The translations under genes were made by a program, and so were the position numbers. From Centipeda artemidis DSM 19719 (GTDB lineage Bacteria > Bacillota > Negativicutes > Selenomonadales > Selenomonadaceae): 64,000 nt of DNA. The notes under the pieces are model-generated. The model did not search any database and was not told where the DNA came from. It saw only the letters and a list, made by a program, of their open reading frames with translations. This document shows positions 23,171-32,208 of the stretch, piece after piece (the stretch's first letter is position 1; every line of letters begins with the position of its first letter). The stretch lies in the NCBI RefSeq assembly GCF_000426665.1, contig NZ_AUFU01000007.1, positions 1 through 64,000 of the forward strand. Reading direction: 5' to 3'.

Positions 23171-24625
23171 TCACCGCATAAAGGTATAGACCGCGATATT
23201 GCTGAGGATCGAGAGGGGCTGCGCCCAGATGCCGACGATGAGGGTGCAGAGGACGGCGAGAACGCCGACGGCGGATGCGGGCAGGGGCAGTACGAGTTTA
23301 CTTTTGACCTCTTTCTCTCCTAGCTCGACGTCGCGGTACATCTCCTTGATGACGAGGAGGTAGTAGTAGACGGATGCCATAGACATGACGAACCCGACGC
23401 CCGCGAGCCAGAGATAGCCCGCGTCGATGACGGCGGAGAAGATATAGATCTTCCCGACGAAGCCTGCCGTCGGCGGCAGTCCCGCCATCGTGAGAAGGGC
23501 GACCATGAGAAGCCCCGCGGGGAGCAGAGATTCCTTTGCCAACCCGCGCACGGTGTCAAAGTCCGCCGCGCCGCGTTTCATCTCGAGATAGGTGACGGTG
23601 ACGAACGCGGCGACGTTCGCGAATACGTAGGTCATCGCGTAGAAGAGTACCGCCTTGATGCCCGCCGCGTTCGTGGCGACGAGCGCGCTCATCATGTATC
23701 CTGCCTGTGCGATGGAGGAATACGCGAGCATCCGTTTGATATTCGTCTGCCGGAACGCCATGAGGTTGCCGCCGACCACGGAGACCGCCGCGAGCACGGC
23801 AATCAGGTGCGCCCAATATGCGGCGAGCACGGGGAACGCGACGAAGAGGACGCGCAGGAGGACGGCGATGCCCGCCGCCTTCGAACACATGGCGAGCAGT
23901 CCCGTGACGGGCGCGGGCGCGCCCTCGTAAACATCGGGCGCCCATAGGTGGAACGGGATGATCGAGAGTTTGAAGAAGAATCCCGCGAGCATCAGCACGA
24001 CGCCGATGAGCCCGAGCGGAAAGAGCATCCCGTAGCCCTGTGCGATCCCCTGAAAGAGCATCGTCCCCGTCATGCCGTAGACGAGGCTCATGCCGTAGAG
24101 CAGCGCCGCCGTCGAGCCCGCGCCAAAGACGAGGTATTTCATCCCCGCCTCCGCCGAGCGCGGCGCATCCGTCCGCAGTGCGACGAGCGCATAGAAGGAG
24201 ACGGTCATGAGCTCCAGCCCGACGAACGCGGTCATGAGGTCGTTCGCCGAGGCGAGCGCGCACATGCTGAGGAGCACCGCGAGGAGCAGCACATAGTATT
24301 CGCCGCGGTGCGGCAGAACCTCTTCGGCGTAGTCCATGGAGAACAGGACGGTGGAGAGTATGCCCGCGATGAAGAGCATCTTGAAAAATACGGAATAGCC
24401 GTCCACGATGTAATGTCCGGCATAGAACGCGACCGCGCCGCCGTCCGGCGGATACATGCCAACCGCGCCCGCGAGTACGGCAAGCAGTCCGACGGCGGTC
24501 ACGCCGCCGAGAATCCGGCGCGGCGCATTTTTTTCGAGAATCAAATCGAGGAGGAGCACCGCCGCCATGAGTACGGCGATGCCGATCTCAACGGAGAGCG
24601 CTGCAAAATTCATGTCCGCCATCAT
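23171..24625 (-). CDS. nuoN: NADH-quinone oxidoreductase (complex I) subunit N
   Basis: Antiporter-like proton-channel subunit of complex I in the inner membrane. About 484 residues form roughly 14 membrane helices. The conserved Mrp-type region includes FVGLELMTVSFYALVA with the key Glu, FFFKLSIIPFHLWAPDVYEG with the conserved Lys, and AYSSIAQAGYMM. Its ATG (24625) overlaps the TGA of nuoM; a GTG one codon earlier is also possible. It is the last gene of the operon, with a terminator following. The protein is normal in length and motif content. Confidence 0.94.
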   Translation of the reverse strand: MMADMNFAALSVEIGIAVLMAAVLLLDLILEKNAPRRILGGVTAVGLLAVLAGAVGMYPPDGGAVAFYAGHYIVDGYSVFFKMLFIAGILSTVLFSMDYAEEVLPHRGEYYVLLLAVLLSMCALASANDLMTAFVGLELMTVSFYALVALRTDAPRSAEAGMKYLVFGAGSTAALLYGMSLVYGMTGTMLFQGIAQGYGMLFPLGLIGVVLMLAGFFFKLSIIPFHLWAPDVYEGAPAPVTGLLAMCSKAAGIAVLLRVLFVAFPVLAAYWAHLIAVLAAVSVVGGNLMAFRQTNIKRMLAYSSIAQAGYMMSALVATNAAGIKAVLFYAMTYVFANVAAFVTVTYLEMKRGAADFDTVRGLAKESLLPAGLLMVALLTMAGLPPTAGFVGKIYIFSAVIDAGYLWLAGVGFVMSMASVYYYLLVIKEMYRDVELGEKEVKSKLVLPLPASAVGVLAVLCTLIVGIWAQPLSILSNIAVYTFMR

Positions 24626-26157
24626 CACATCCCCCCTCCGAGTATCGTCGGCGCATCGTTCAGCAGCTCAAAGAGCGGCACGAGCGGCGCGACGCCGCTG
24701 TCAACGACGTTCATCAAGAGCCCCGGGAACACGCCGAGTCCGACGAGGAACACACCGAGCACGAAGAGCGGCGCGAGGTCGATTTTCTGGGTGTCCGGGA
24801 TGGCGGTAAAACGCTCCGTGCGTGGGCCAAAGAGCACGCGCGCGAGCATCCGCAGCACATAGAACGCGGTAAATACGATGCCGCTCACGGAGACGACGGC
24901 GATGACGGGGTAGACCTCCATCACGCCGACAAAGATCGTGAACTCGGGAATGAAGCCGATCAGTCCCGGCAGTCCGAGCGAGCAGAGCCCCGCGAGCATG
25001 AACCCGACCGTGATGTGCGGGCGGTGATGCGCGAGCCCCCACAGATCGCCGATGCTGCGGAGATCCGTCTTGTCGTAGATGTAGCCGATCTGCGAGAAAA
25101 AGAGCGCGAGCATGATGCCGTGCGCCACCATATACGCGACCGCGCCGCTGACGCTCACGGCGTTCAGCGCCGCAAAGCCGAGCAGGACATAGCCCATATG
25201 GGAGACGGACGAATAGGCAATCATGTACTTGATGTCGCGCTGCGCGAGCGCGATGTAGGAGGCGTAGACGACGTTGATCATCGCGAGCACGGCGATGACG
25301 GGTGCCCAGAACTTTGCGCCGAGCGGCAGGATAAAGATGCCGATGCGGATGAGCGCGTAACCGCCTATTTTTTTCAGCACGCCCGCGTTGATCATGGAGA
25401 TCGCGGTGGGCGCGCCCGCATAGCCGTCGGGCGACCAGATGTGCAGCGGGAACATCGAGAGATGCGAGCCGAAGCCGACGAGCAGGAGGAGGAACGCGGT
25501 GACCTGCACCTCCCATGGAATATAGCCCGCCGTCGCCGCCATCGCGAGCGCCTCGAAGTCGAACGTGCGCATCCCCGTCTCGTACGCGCTCACATAGAGG
25601 AGGAGCACACCGAGCAGCATGAATGCCGAGCCGACGAGGAGGAACACCGTCATCTTCATCGCCGCGTGCTCCTTCGAGACGCGTTCCGACGAGCCCCAGA
25701 TGAGCACCATCAGGTACGCGGGCACGACGACCATCTCGCAGAGCACGAGAAAGAGGAACATGTCGCGCACGAGGAACGCCCCCGTAACGCCCCCGATGAC
25801 GATGAGGAGGAGGACGAAATACTCCTTGACGCGTTTCTCGACGTGCCACGAGCTAAAGACCGCCGCGAGCCCGACGACGCCCGAGAGAAGCAGCATGGGC
25901 AGCGAGATGCCGTCCACGCCGAGCGCATAGGCGACGCCGAGGTCGGTGACCCACGGAACGTACTCCGTGAACTGCATCCCGCCCGGCATGAGGTCGTAGT
26001 TCGCATAGACGTGAAGGATGAGCAGCAGCGTGAGTGTCATCGCCGCCGCCGAGAGCCGCCGGATCGTACTGTGCAGCCCGCCCGGCAGGAGCGCGATGAT
26101 GCACGCCGCCGCGAGCGGCAGCCATAGAATGATCGAAAGAACGGGAACCGCCGTCAT
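24625..26157 (-). CDS. nuoM: complex I subunit M
   Basis: Second antiporter-like membrane subunit, 510 residues, about 14 membrane helices. Characteristic segments are LFLVLCEMVVVPAYLMVLIW with the pumping Glu, LLLVGFGSHLSMFPLHIWSP around the conserved Lys-site helix, and AYSSVSHMGYVLLG. ATG 26157 overlaps the nuoL stop as ATGA; a longer reading to 26217 lies inside nuoL and is rejected. In the usual Lys position of helix 7, sequence reads VGFGSHLSMFPLHIW with Ser-His in place of the common Lys, worth an alignment check. Confidence 0.93.
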   Translation of the reverse strand: MTAVPVLSIILWLPLAAACIIALLPGGLHSTIRRLSAAAMTLTLLLILHVYANYDLMPGGMQFTEYVPWVTDLGVAYALGVDGISLPMLLLSGVVGLAAVFSSWHVEKRVKEYFVLLLIVIGGVTGAFLVRDMFLFLVLCEMVVVPAYLMVLIWGSSERVSKEHAAMKMTVFLLVGSAFMLLGVLLLYVSAYETGMRTFDFEALAMAATAGYIPWEVQVTAFLLLLVGFGSHLSMFPLHIWSPDGYAGAPTAISMINAGVLKKIGGYALIRIGIFILPLGAKFWAPVIAVLAMINVVYASYIALAQRDIKYMIAYSSVSHMGYVLLGFAALNAVSVSGAVAYMVAHGIMLALFFSQIGYIYDKTDLRSIGDLWGLAHHRPHITVGFMLAGLCSLGLPGLIGFIPEFTIFVGVMEVYPVIAVVSVSGIVFTAFYVLRMLARVLFGPRTERFTAIPDTQKIDLAPLFVLGVFLVGLGVFPGLLMNVVDSGVAPLVPLFELLNDAPTILGGGM

Positions 26158-28058
26158 CGCAGGGCACCTCCTCCCCAATACGCAAGCACCTGCACTGCCC
26201 AATAGAGCGCATAGCACAGGAGTATCAGCACACCCGTGTAAAAGACCACGACGTAGCGCTGCGCCTGCCCGTTCGCGGACTCCGTGAGGAGGTCGCTTGT
26301 CGCGAGCGCATAGCCGCCGAGTCCGTACATCGTGCCGTCGAAGATCTTCTCGTCGATCCAGCGCAGAACGACCGCCGTTCCGTAAACGAAGCGCGTGCGG
26401 ATATGCGCATAGAGCTCGTCGATGTAAAATTTATTGTAGACGATGCGATAGGCGAGGCCGAACCGCTTCCGCTCCATCGAGGCGCGGAAACTGTGCCTCC
26501 CGTAGATTTGGTACGCGGCGGCAAAGGCAAGAAGCGCGAGCGCGGTGCTCGTTCCTGCCACCGTCCAATCGATGGCCTCTTGATGCGGCACGCCCGCGTG
26601 AACCCACTGCGAGAACCCGCCGAAATAGCCCCACAGACCGCTCCCGATCGTGAGCAGAGCGAGCGCCATCATCGGCAGCCACATGCGGGCGTCGACCTCG
26701 TGCGCCTCGTGTTCGCTCCGATTCTCTCCGAGGAACGCGAGGATGAGCAGGCGCGCCATGTAGAACGCCGTGAGGAAGGACGTCGCCGTCGCCATGACGT
26801 AGAGCGGCGTGCTCGCGTGCATGACCGCCGCGAGGATTTCATCCTTGGAGAAAAAGCCCGACAGCGGCGGGATGCCCGCGATGGCAAGCACGCCGATCAC
26901 CATTGCCGCGAAGGTCAGCGGCATCTTTTTGTAGAGCCCGCCCATCTTCGTGATGTCCGTCTCGTCGTGCAGCGCGTGCATGACCGCGCCCGCGCAGAGG
27001 AAGAGCATCGCCTTGAAGAACGCGTGCGTCATGAGGTGAAACATCGAGGCGGAGAACGCGCCGACGCCGACCGCCATCATCATGTAGCCGAGCTGACTGA
27101 TCGTCGAATACGCGAGCACCGCCTTGAACCGACGCTGCGTCACGGCAATGACCGCGGCGAAGAGCGCCGTGAACGCCCCCAGCCCCGCGATGAAGTCCAT
27201 CACGACGGGCGACGTGCTGAAGATGAAGAATGCACGCGCCACGAGGAACACGCCCGCCGCAACCATCGTTGCCGCGTGGATGAGCGCCGAGGTCGGCGTG
27301 GGGCCTTCCATCGCGTCGAGCAGCCACACATGGAGCGGGAACTGCCCGGATTTGCCGATCGCGCCCATGAAGAGCAGGAATCCAATGAGCGTGAGCATCC
27401 CCGTCCCTGCGGCAATCGCGTAGGGCGGCACCATCATGCGCAGCTCGACGAAATCCATCGTGCCGAATGTGATCTGCACGAGCAGAATGCCGAGCAGCAT
27501 TCCGAAGTCGCCGATGCGCGTTGTGATGAACGCCTTTTTCGCCGCCTCGCGCGCCGCCACCTTTTGATAGTAAAAGCCGATCAAGAGGTACGAGCAAAAC
27601 CCGACGCCCTCCCAGAACACATAGAGCTGGAGGAAGTTAAGCGCGACCACGAGCCCGAGCATCGCCGACGAGAACAGCGACATGAATGCGAAGAACCGCC
27701 CCATGCCCGCGTCGTGTTCCATGTAGCCGGCGGAGTAGATATAGACGAGCAGGGAGACGAGCGTCACGATGACGAGCATCATCGCCGTGAGCGGGTCGAT
27801 GAGCACGCCCATCTCGAGCGCAACGTCGCCGACCTTTGCCCACAACGTTTTCATCACATAGGGATCGGACATCGTGATTTGGTAGTCCACGACCGCAAAC
27901 GCGACGCAGACGGAGAACACGAACGCCGCCGCCATCATCGCGATCGCAATCGCCGCGGAGAGATTCTTCTTTGACCGCGTAAAGGGCGCGATGATGAGGA
28001 ACGCGATCGCCGGGAAGAGCGGGATGAGATAGGCATGGGTCAGTACGAATGTATACAT
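26154..28058 (-). CDS. nuoL: complex I subunit L
   Basis: The distal antiporter-like proton-pumping subunit, 634 residues with about 16 membrane segments and the C-terminal amphipathic lateral helix region that braces nuoM and nuoN. Motifs include YVFWEGVGFCSYLLIGFYYQ, GAIGKSGQFPLHVWLLDAME with the conserved Lys, GPTPTSALIHAATMV, and AYSTISQLGYMM. The ribosome site GGGAGGGAAGG precedes the ATG. The C-terminus (YRIVYNKFYIDELYAHI) is typical. It lies between nuoK and nuoM. Confidence 0.95.
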   Translation of the reverse strand: MYTFVLTHAYLIPLFPAIAFLIIAPFTRSKKNLSAAIAIAMMAAAFVFSVCVAFAVVDYQITMSDPYVMKTLWAKVGDVALEMGVLIDPLTAMMLVIVTLVSLLVYIYSAGYMEHDAGMGRFFAFMSLFSSAMLGLVVALNFLQLYVFWEGVGFCSYLLIGFYYQKVAAREAAKKAFITTRIGDFGMLLGILLVQITFGTMDFVELRMMVPPYAIAAGTGMLTLIGFLLFMGAIGKSGQFPLHVWLLDAMEGPTPTSALIHAATMVAAGVFLVARAFFIFSTSPVVMDFIAGLGAFTALFAAVIAVTQRRFKAVLAYSTISQLGYMMMAVGVGAFSASMFHLMTHAFFKAMLFLCAGAVMHALHDETDITKMGGLYKKMPLTFAAMVIGVLAIAGIPPLSGFFSKDEILAAVMHASTPLYVMATATSFLTAFYMARLLILAFLGENRSEHEAHEVDARMWLPMMALALLTIGSGLWGYFGGFSQWVHAGVPHQEAIDWTVAGTSTALALLAFAAAYQIYGRHSFRASMERKRFGLAYRIVYNKFYIDELYAHIRTRFVYGTAVVLRWIDEKIFDGTMYGLGGYALATSDLLTESANGQAQRYVVVFYTGVLILLCYALYWAVQVLAYWGGGALR

Positions 28059-28071
28059 GTCCTTCCCTCCC

Positions 28072-28377
28072 CTAATCTCTCAGCGTATCGAGTTCGTCGA
28101 CATTGGTCGTGAACCTGATTTGATACAGACGGAACGCGAGCGCAAGCCCGACGGCGATCTCGGACGCCGCCACCGCGATGGAAAAGAGCGCCATGAGCTG
28201 CCCCTCCGTGTTGTGCGCATAGAAGCGATCAAACGCAACAAGGTTGATGTTGACCGCGTTCAGCATGAGCTCCACGCACATGAGGATGGGGATGAGACCG
28301 CGCCGCGTGAGCAGTCCGTAAAGTCCGATGCAAAAGAGCAGTGCGGACACAAAGAGCAAATCGGACAGTCCGATCAT
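28072..28377 (-). CDS. nuoK: complex I subunit K
   Basis: A small membrane subunit, 101 residues, three helices. It carries the conserved GLYGLLTRRGLIPILMCVEL with its buried Glu, and LNAVNINLVAF. In complex I this subunit, with A and J, forms part of the proton path next to subunit H. Its ATG overlaps the nuoJ stop as ATGA. Length and motifs are standard for the family. Confidence 0.95.
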   Translation of the reverse strand: MIGLSDLLFVSALLFCIGLYGLLTRRGLIPILMCVELMLNAVNINLVAFDRFYAHNTEGQLMALFSIAVAASEIAVGLALAFRLYQIRFTTNVDELDTLRD

Positions 28378-28868
28378 GCGGCATCCCCTCCTCTCGCAAG
28401 CATCAGCGCGCCGATCATCGCCGCGAGGAGGAGCACCGCGCCAATCTCAAACGGCAGGACGTACGTGCCGAGCATCAGCGCGGCGATCTCATGCGCGCCC
28501 GTCGATGCACCGAGCATCCCGTCCGGCATGGGAGCGAGCACAATGCCGAGCCCCATGAGGAAGAAGAATCCGCCCGCGAGCAGTCCCGTCACAACGCACC
28601 GAAAGAGTTTCTGCGACGGATTCGAATGCTGCATCGAGTCCCGCCGCGTCAGCATGATCGCCATGACGATGAGCACGGCGACCGCCCCACTGTAGACCAT
28701 GAGCTGCACCGCGCCGAGGAACTCCGCACCGATGTAAAAGTAGATCGACGCCACGCCGATGAACGACACGACGAGGAAGAGCGCGCTGTGCACGACGTTC
28801 GGCGAGAGCACAACGCCGAGTGCGCCGATGACGGTGATCGCCGCGAGCACATAGAAGATGAAACTCAT
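28374..28868 (-). CDS. nuoJ: complex I subunit J
   Basis: A membrane subunit of 164 residues with five predicted helices. It contains NVVHSALFLVVSFIGVASIY and YIGAEFLGAVQLMVYSGAVA, the conserved helix-3 region where a pi-bulge occurs in solved structures. Its start overlaps the nuoI stop and its own stop overlaps nuoK, so I-J-K are translationally coupled. Nothing unusual was noted in the sequence. Confidence 0.94.
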   Translation of the reverse strand: MSFIFYVLAAITVIGALGVVLSPNVVHSALFLVVSFIGVASIYFYIGAEFLGAVQLMVYSGAVAVLIVMAIMLTRRDSMQHSNPSQKLFRCVVTGLLAGGFFFLMGLGIVLAPMPDGMLGASTGAHEIAALMLGTYVLPFEIGAVLLLAAMIGALMLARGGDAA

Positions 28869-29551
28869 GACGCGCCCCCTTCCTGTGCCGCGTTGTTAGG
28901 CGGTTCCACGATTTTTTCTGCGGACTTTTCCGCAGTTTTTTCAGCCGGCGCAGCTTGTACCGCCGCACTTGCATTCGCCTGTGCCGCAGGTTTTTCCTCC
29001 GCAGGTGCATCCTGCCCCGCCGTCTTCGCGGCGGCTTCCGCAGCCTTTGCTTCCGCCTCCGCTTTGGCTTTTGCCGCAGCCTTTGCCGCCGCTTCGGCTT
29101 CCTTCTTCGCCTTTTCCTCCGCCGCCTCGATCTCGACGCGTGCGAGGAACTCCGCAAGATCGGCGCGGTCTTTATCGGTCATCGCGTCGTGGGTCATCGT
29201 CTCCTTGCTCCATGTGGAGATGGCATAGTCCTTGTCCCACACGAGCGTCTTGACGGGGCAGACTTCCACGCACAGATTGCAGTAGAGACACCGCCCGGAT
29301 TTATGAATATAGTATTGCATGTGACGCTTTTTCTTCGCATCCTGCACGATCGTCAGATCGAGCGCCTTGTTCGGGCACGCGTTCGCGCACATGGAACAGC
29401 CGATGCAGACGCGCCAGTCCATCGCGAGGTTGCCCCCGCGGAAATTCTCCGTCATCGGCAGCTTCTCTTCGGGGTAGCAGAACGTCTCCTTTTTCCCCCA
29501 GAGATGCTTCCATGTGACGCTCATTCCGGTCAGCAGACCTTTTCCAAACAT
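28865..29551 (-). CDS. nuoI: complex I subunit I (two [4Fe-4S] ferredoxin) with Ala/Lys/Glu-rich tail
   Basis: Peripheral-arm subunit carrying two [4Fe-4S] clusters that hand electrons towards subunit B. The cluster motifs are CIGCSMCANACP (Cys49, 52, 55, 59) and CLYCNLCVEVCP (Cys88, 91, 94, 98). The core ends near residue 140. It is followed by about 88 residues of low-complexity sequence rich in Ala, Glu and Lys (EAAEEKAKKEAEAAAKAAAK and similar), then a Pro/Ala/Gln-rich end. The usual family length is about 140-180, so the tail (nucleotides about 28868-29134) is an addition. The subunit sits where the NADH module would dock; that module is absent from the operon. Confidence 0.93.
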   Translation of the reverse strand: MFGKGLLTGMSVTWKHLWGKKETFCYPEEKLPMTENFRGGNLAMDWRVCIGCSMCANACPNKALDLTIVQDAKKKRHMQYYIHKSGRCLYCNLCVEVCPVKTLVWDKDYAISTWSKETMTHDAMTDKDRADLAEFLARVEIEAAEEKAKKEAEAAAKAAAKAKAEAEAKAAEAAAKTAGQDAPAEEKPAAQANASAAVQAAPAEKTAEKSAEKIVEPPNNAAQEGGAS

Positions 29552-29563
29552 GTCGGCGCCTCC

Positions 29564-30607
29564 TTAGACCATCCCAAAGACATACATCGCGACGCCCGTC
29601 AAAAAGACGTTGATCATCGAGAGCGGCACAAGTACCTTCCATCCGAAGGTGAGAATCTGATCCACGCGCGTGCGCGGGAACGTCCAGCGGAACCACATGA
29701 TGAGGAACACCATGACGAGCGCCTTGAGTCCGAACCACACGAAGCCCGGCAGGAAGGAGGGGCCGCTGTAGCCGCCGAGGAAGAACGTCGTCGCGAGAAT
29801 CGCCGCCGTCAGCAAATTCGCATACTCGGCGAGGAAGAACAGCGCCCAGCGCATCCCCGAATACTCTGTAAACGGGCCCGCGATGATCTCCGACTCGCCC
29901 TCCACGAGGTCAAACGGCGTGCGGTTCGTCTCCGCGACCGCCGCAATCAAAAAGATGACGAACGCAAGCGGCTGCACGAAGATGAACCACGCGTTGTGCG
30001 CCTGCATCTGCACGATGTCGTCGAGCCTCAGCGATCCCGTCAGCATGACGACGCCGAGCAGCGAAAAGAGCAGCGGCGCTTCGTAGCTGAGCATCTGCCC
30101 CACGATGCGCATCCCGCCGATGAACGAATATTTATTGTTGGACGCATAGCCGCCCATGAGGAACGGCAGTACCGCCTGTCCCGACACAGCGAAGAGGAGG
30201 AACACCCCGACGTTCACGTCGGCGAGCACCGCGCCCGCATCGAACGGGAAAAAGGCATAGACAAGCGCCGCAGGTACGAAGAGCAGCGCGGGCGAGAGCG
30301 CCCACACGACCTTGTCCGCACCTGCGGGCATGATGTCCTCCTTGCTCATGAGTTTGAGCATGTCCGCGATCGGCTGGAGGAGACCAAAGCGACCGCCGAC
30401 CCTGTTGGGGCCGAGACGCACCTGAATGAACGCGCAGATTTTACGCTCGGCATAGGTAAAGACGATCGCCGCCATCGAGATGATGCCGAGGAGCGCCGCA
30501 ACGCCGACGACCGTCATGACGAAATCCACGACGAGCGGCACGGGCACGATCGCATAGATGAGTTCACGCATCCACGCTGCCAAAGCGGCAAGCAGAGAAA
30601 GTTCCAT
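29564..30607 (-). CDS. nuoH: complex I subunit H
   Basis: Membrane subunit at the junction of the peripheral and membrane arms, forming most of the quinone-binding chamber. About 347 residues, eight helices. Conserved segments are AERKICAFIQVRLGPNRVGG, EDIMPAGADK, TNRTPFDLVEGESEIIAGPF and EYSGMRWALFFLAEY. Two adjacent ATGs follow AGGAGG; the second (30607) has the better spacing, the first is at 30610. It lies between nuoD and nuoI, since nuoG, often found here, is missing. Confidence 0.95.
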   Translation of the reverse strand: MELSLLAALAAWMRELIYAIVPVPLVVDFVMTVVGVAALLGIISMAAIVFTYAERKICAFIQVRLGPNRVGGRFGLLQPIADMLKLMSKEDIMPAGADKVVWALSPALLFVPAALVYAFFPFDAGAVLADVNVGVFLLFAVSGQAVLPFLMGGYASNNKYSFIGGMRIVGQMLSYEAPLLFSLLGVVMLTGSLRLDDIVQMQAHNAWFIFVQPLAFVIFLIAAVAETNRTPFDLVEGESEIIAGPFTEYSGMRWALFFLAEYANLLTAAILATTFFLGGYSGPSFLPGFVWFGLKALVMVFLIMWFRWTFPRTRVDQILTFGWKVLVPLSMINVFLTGVAMYVFGMV

Positions 30608-30622
30608 CATCCCCCTCCTTTC

Positions 30623-31720
30623 TCAGCAGTCCACTTCGCCCATGATGGGGTCGATGGACGAATACGCGGCGACCGAGTCGCCGATGAGCATCCCACGGCA
30701 CATCGCGTCGAGCCCCTGCATATTGACGAACGAGGGGCGGCGAATGTGGATGCGGTAGGGCTTCGGCGTGCCGTCGCTGACGATGTAGAACCCGAGCTCC
30801 CCGCGCGTCCCCTCCGTGCGGCTAAAGACCTCGCCCTTGGGCGGCTTCACGACCTTCGGTACCTTGCCCATGAAGTCGCCCTCGGGCAGTCCCTCGATCG
30901 CCTGCCGGATGATGCGCGCACTCTGCGCGATCTCCCCGAGCTTCACTTGGTAGCGATCCCAGTTGTCGCCGTGCGCTCCCACGGGAACGTCGAACTCGAA
31001 CTCATCGTAGACGCTGTAGCCGTCGACCTTGCGCAGGTCGAACGGCAGCCCCGTCGCGCGCAGATTCGGCCCCGTCATGTTGTAACGCAGGGCTTCCTCC
31101 GTCGTCATCGGGGACGTCCCCACGATGCGGCGGACAAAGATTTCGTTGCCCGTGAGGAGCTTATTGTACTCGTCGAGGAAAATAGGAACCTCGTCGAGGA
31201 ATGCACGGATCATCGTCACCGCCTCGGGCGAAAGATCTTCCTTCACCCCGCCGATGCGGATGTAGTGAAACGTCTGACGCGCGCCGCAGACGAGGTTAAA
31301 GATGTCGAGAATCTTCTCGCGGTCGCGGAAACAGTAGAGCATCCCCGTCGACGCGCCGAGATCGTTCGCGAGCGTCCCGATGAAGATGAGATGACTGTTG
31401 ATGCGGTTCAGCTCCGCCATAATGACGCGGATGTACTCCGCGCGCCGCGTCGTCTCGATGCCCGCCAGCTCTTCAACTGCGAGCGCATAGCCGAAATTAT
31501 TGTTCATCGAGGACACATAGTCGAGCCGATCCGTATAGGGCAGCCCTTGGATGTACGTCCTGTCCTCAAGCAGTTTTTCAATCCCGCGGTGGAGATAGCC
31601 CATGACGGGCGTCGCCTTTAGGATGCGCTCGCCGTCTAGCTCGAGCTGCACCTGCAGGACGCCGTGCGTCGAGGGGTGCTGCGGTCCCATGTTGAGCGTA
31701 TAGGTCTCCGTTCTCGGCAT
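30623..31720 (-). CDS. nuoD: complex I subunit D (49-kDa)
   Basis: Peripheral quinone-site subunit, distantly related to the large subunit of NiFe hydrogenases, 365 residues. It shows NMGPQHPSTHGVLQVQLELD with the quinone-site His, HRGIEKLLEDRTYIQGLPYT, and a C-terminal SIDPIMGEVDC. It is separate from nuoC rather than fused as in E. coli. The ATG at 31720 overlaps the nuoC stop; a GTG one codon upstream (31723) is possible. No hydrogenase-type CxxC nickel ligands are present, so it is a true complex I subunit and not a hydrogenase. Confidence 0.95.
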   Translation of the reverse strand: MPRTETYTLNMGPQHPSTHGVLQVQLELDGERILKATPVMGYLHRGIEKLLEDRTYIQGLPYTDRLDYVSSMNNNFGYALAVEELAGIETTRRAEYIRVIMAELNRINSHLIFIGTLANDLGASTGMLYCFRDREKILDIFNLVCGARQTFHYIRIGGVKEDLSPEAVTMIRAFLDEVPIFLDEYNKLLTGNEIFVRRIVGTSPMTTEEALRYNMTGPNLRATGLPFDLRKVDGYSVYDEFEFDVPVGAHGDNWDRYQVKLGEIAQSARIIRQAIEGLPEGDFMGKVPKVVKPPKGEVFSRTEGTRGELGFYIVSDGTPKPYRIHIRRPSFVNMQGLDAMCRGMLIGDSVAAYSSIDPIMGEVDC

Positions 31721-32208
31721 CACGGCGCCTCCTTTCGAATGCGCGGAATCTCGGGCGGCGGAGGGGCCTTGAAATCCTTGCGCAGCGGATGTCCCGCGAA
31801 ATTCTCGGGCAGGAACACGCGCCGCAGGTCGGGATGCCCCGTGAAGGCAATGCCCATGAGATCATAGACCTCGCGCTCTTCGAACTCCGCGCCCGGGAAC
31901 ACCGCCGTCGCGGACGGCACGCGCGGCGCATCGTGCGGGAGCGTGACCTTCACCGTCAGCCAATGCTCCGATGCGGGCGCAAAGAGATGATAGACCGTCT
32001 CGAAGCGATCCTTCCAATCGACCGCCGTCAGATTTTCAAGGCGCGTAAAAGCGAGCGCCGCATTGCCGCGCAAATAGGTCAAAAACGATATGAGTTCATC
32101 CGCGCCGATGTAGACCGCAGGACGTACCGCTTCCGCGTCGTATTCCGCCGCCGGAAATTGCTCCTTGATTGCCGCAAGCGTTTCGGCGGGTGCATATTCT
32201 TTTCTCAT
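31720..32208 (-). CDS. nuoC: complex I subunit C (30-kDa)
   Basis: Peripheral-arm subunit of 162 residues. The family signature is near the C-terminus ([20 protein letters not shown], then [18 protein letters not shown]). The correct start is ATG 32208, which overlaps the nuoB stop; a much longer in-frame reading to 32619 lies inside nuoB in another frame and is rejected. The N-terminal domain ([20 protein letters not shown]) is complete, so this is not a fragment. It is a separate gene from nuoD. Confidence 0.92.
   Translation of the reverse strand: MRKEYAPAETLAAIKEQFPAAEYDAEAVRPAVYIGADELISFLTYLRGNAALAFTRLENLTAVDWKDRFETVYHLFAPASEHWLTVKVTLPHDAPRVPSATAVFPGAEFEEREVYDLMGIAFTGHPDLRRVFLPENFAGHPLRKDFKAPPPPEIPRIRKEAP

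Noticed and set aside
26403-27974. 523-codon open frame opposite nuoL
   Set aside because: His/Arg/Glu-rich antisense of nuoL with no recognisable feature.
28955-31621. 888-codon open frame opposite nuoI-nuoH-nuoD
   Set aside because: It crosses three well-defined minus-strand genes and their ribosome sites; composition is typical of a shadow frame.
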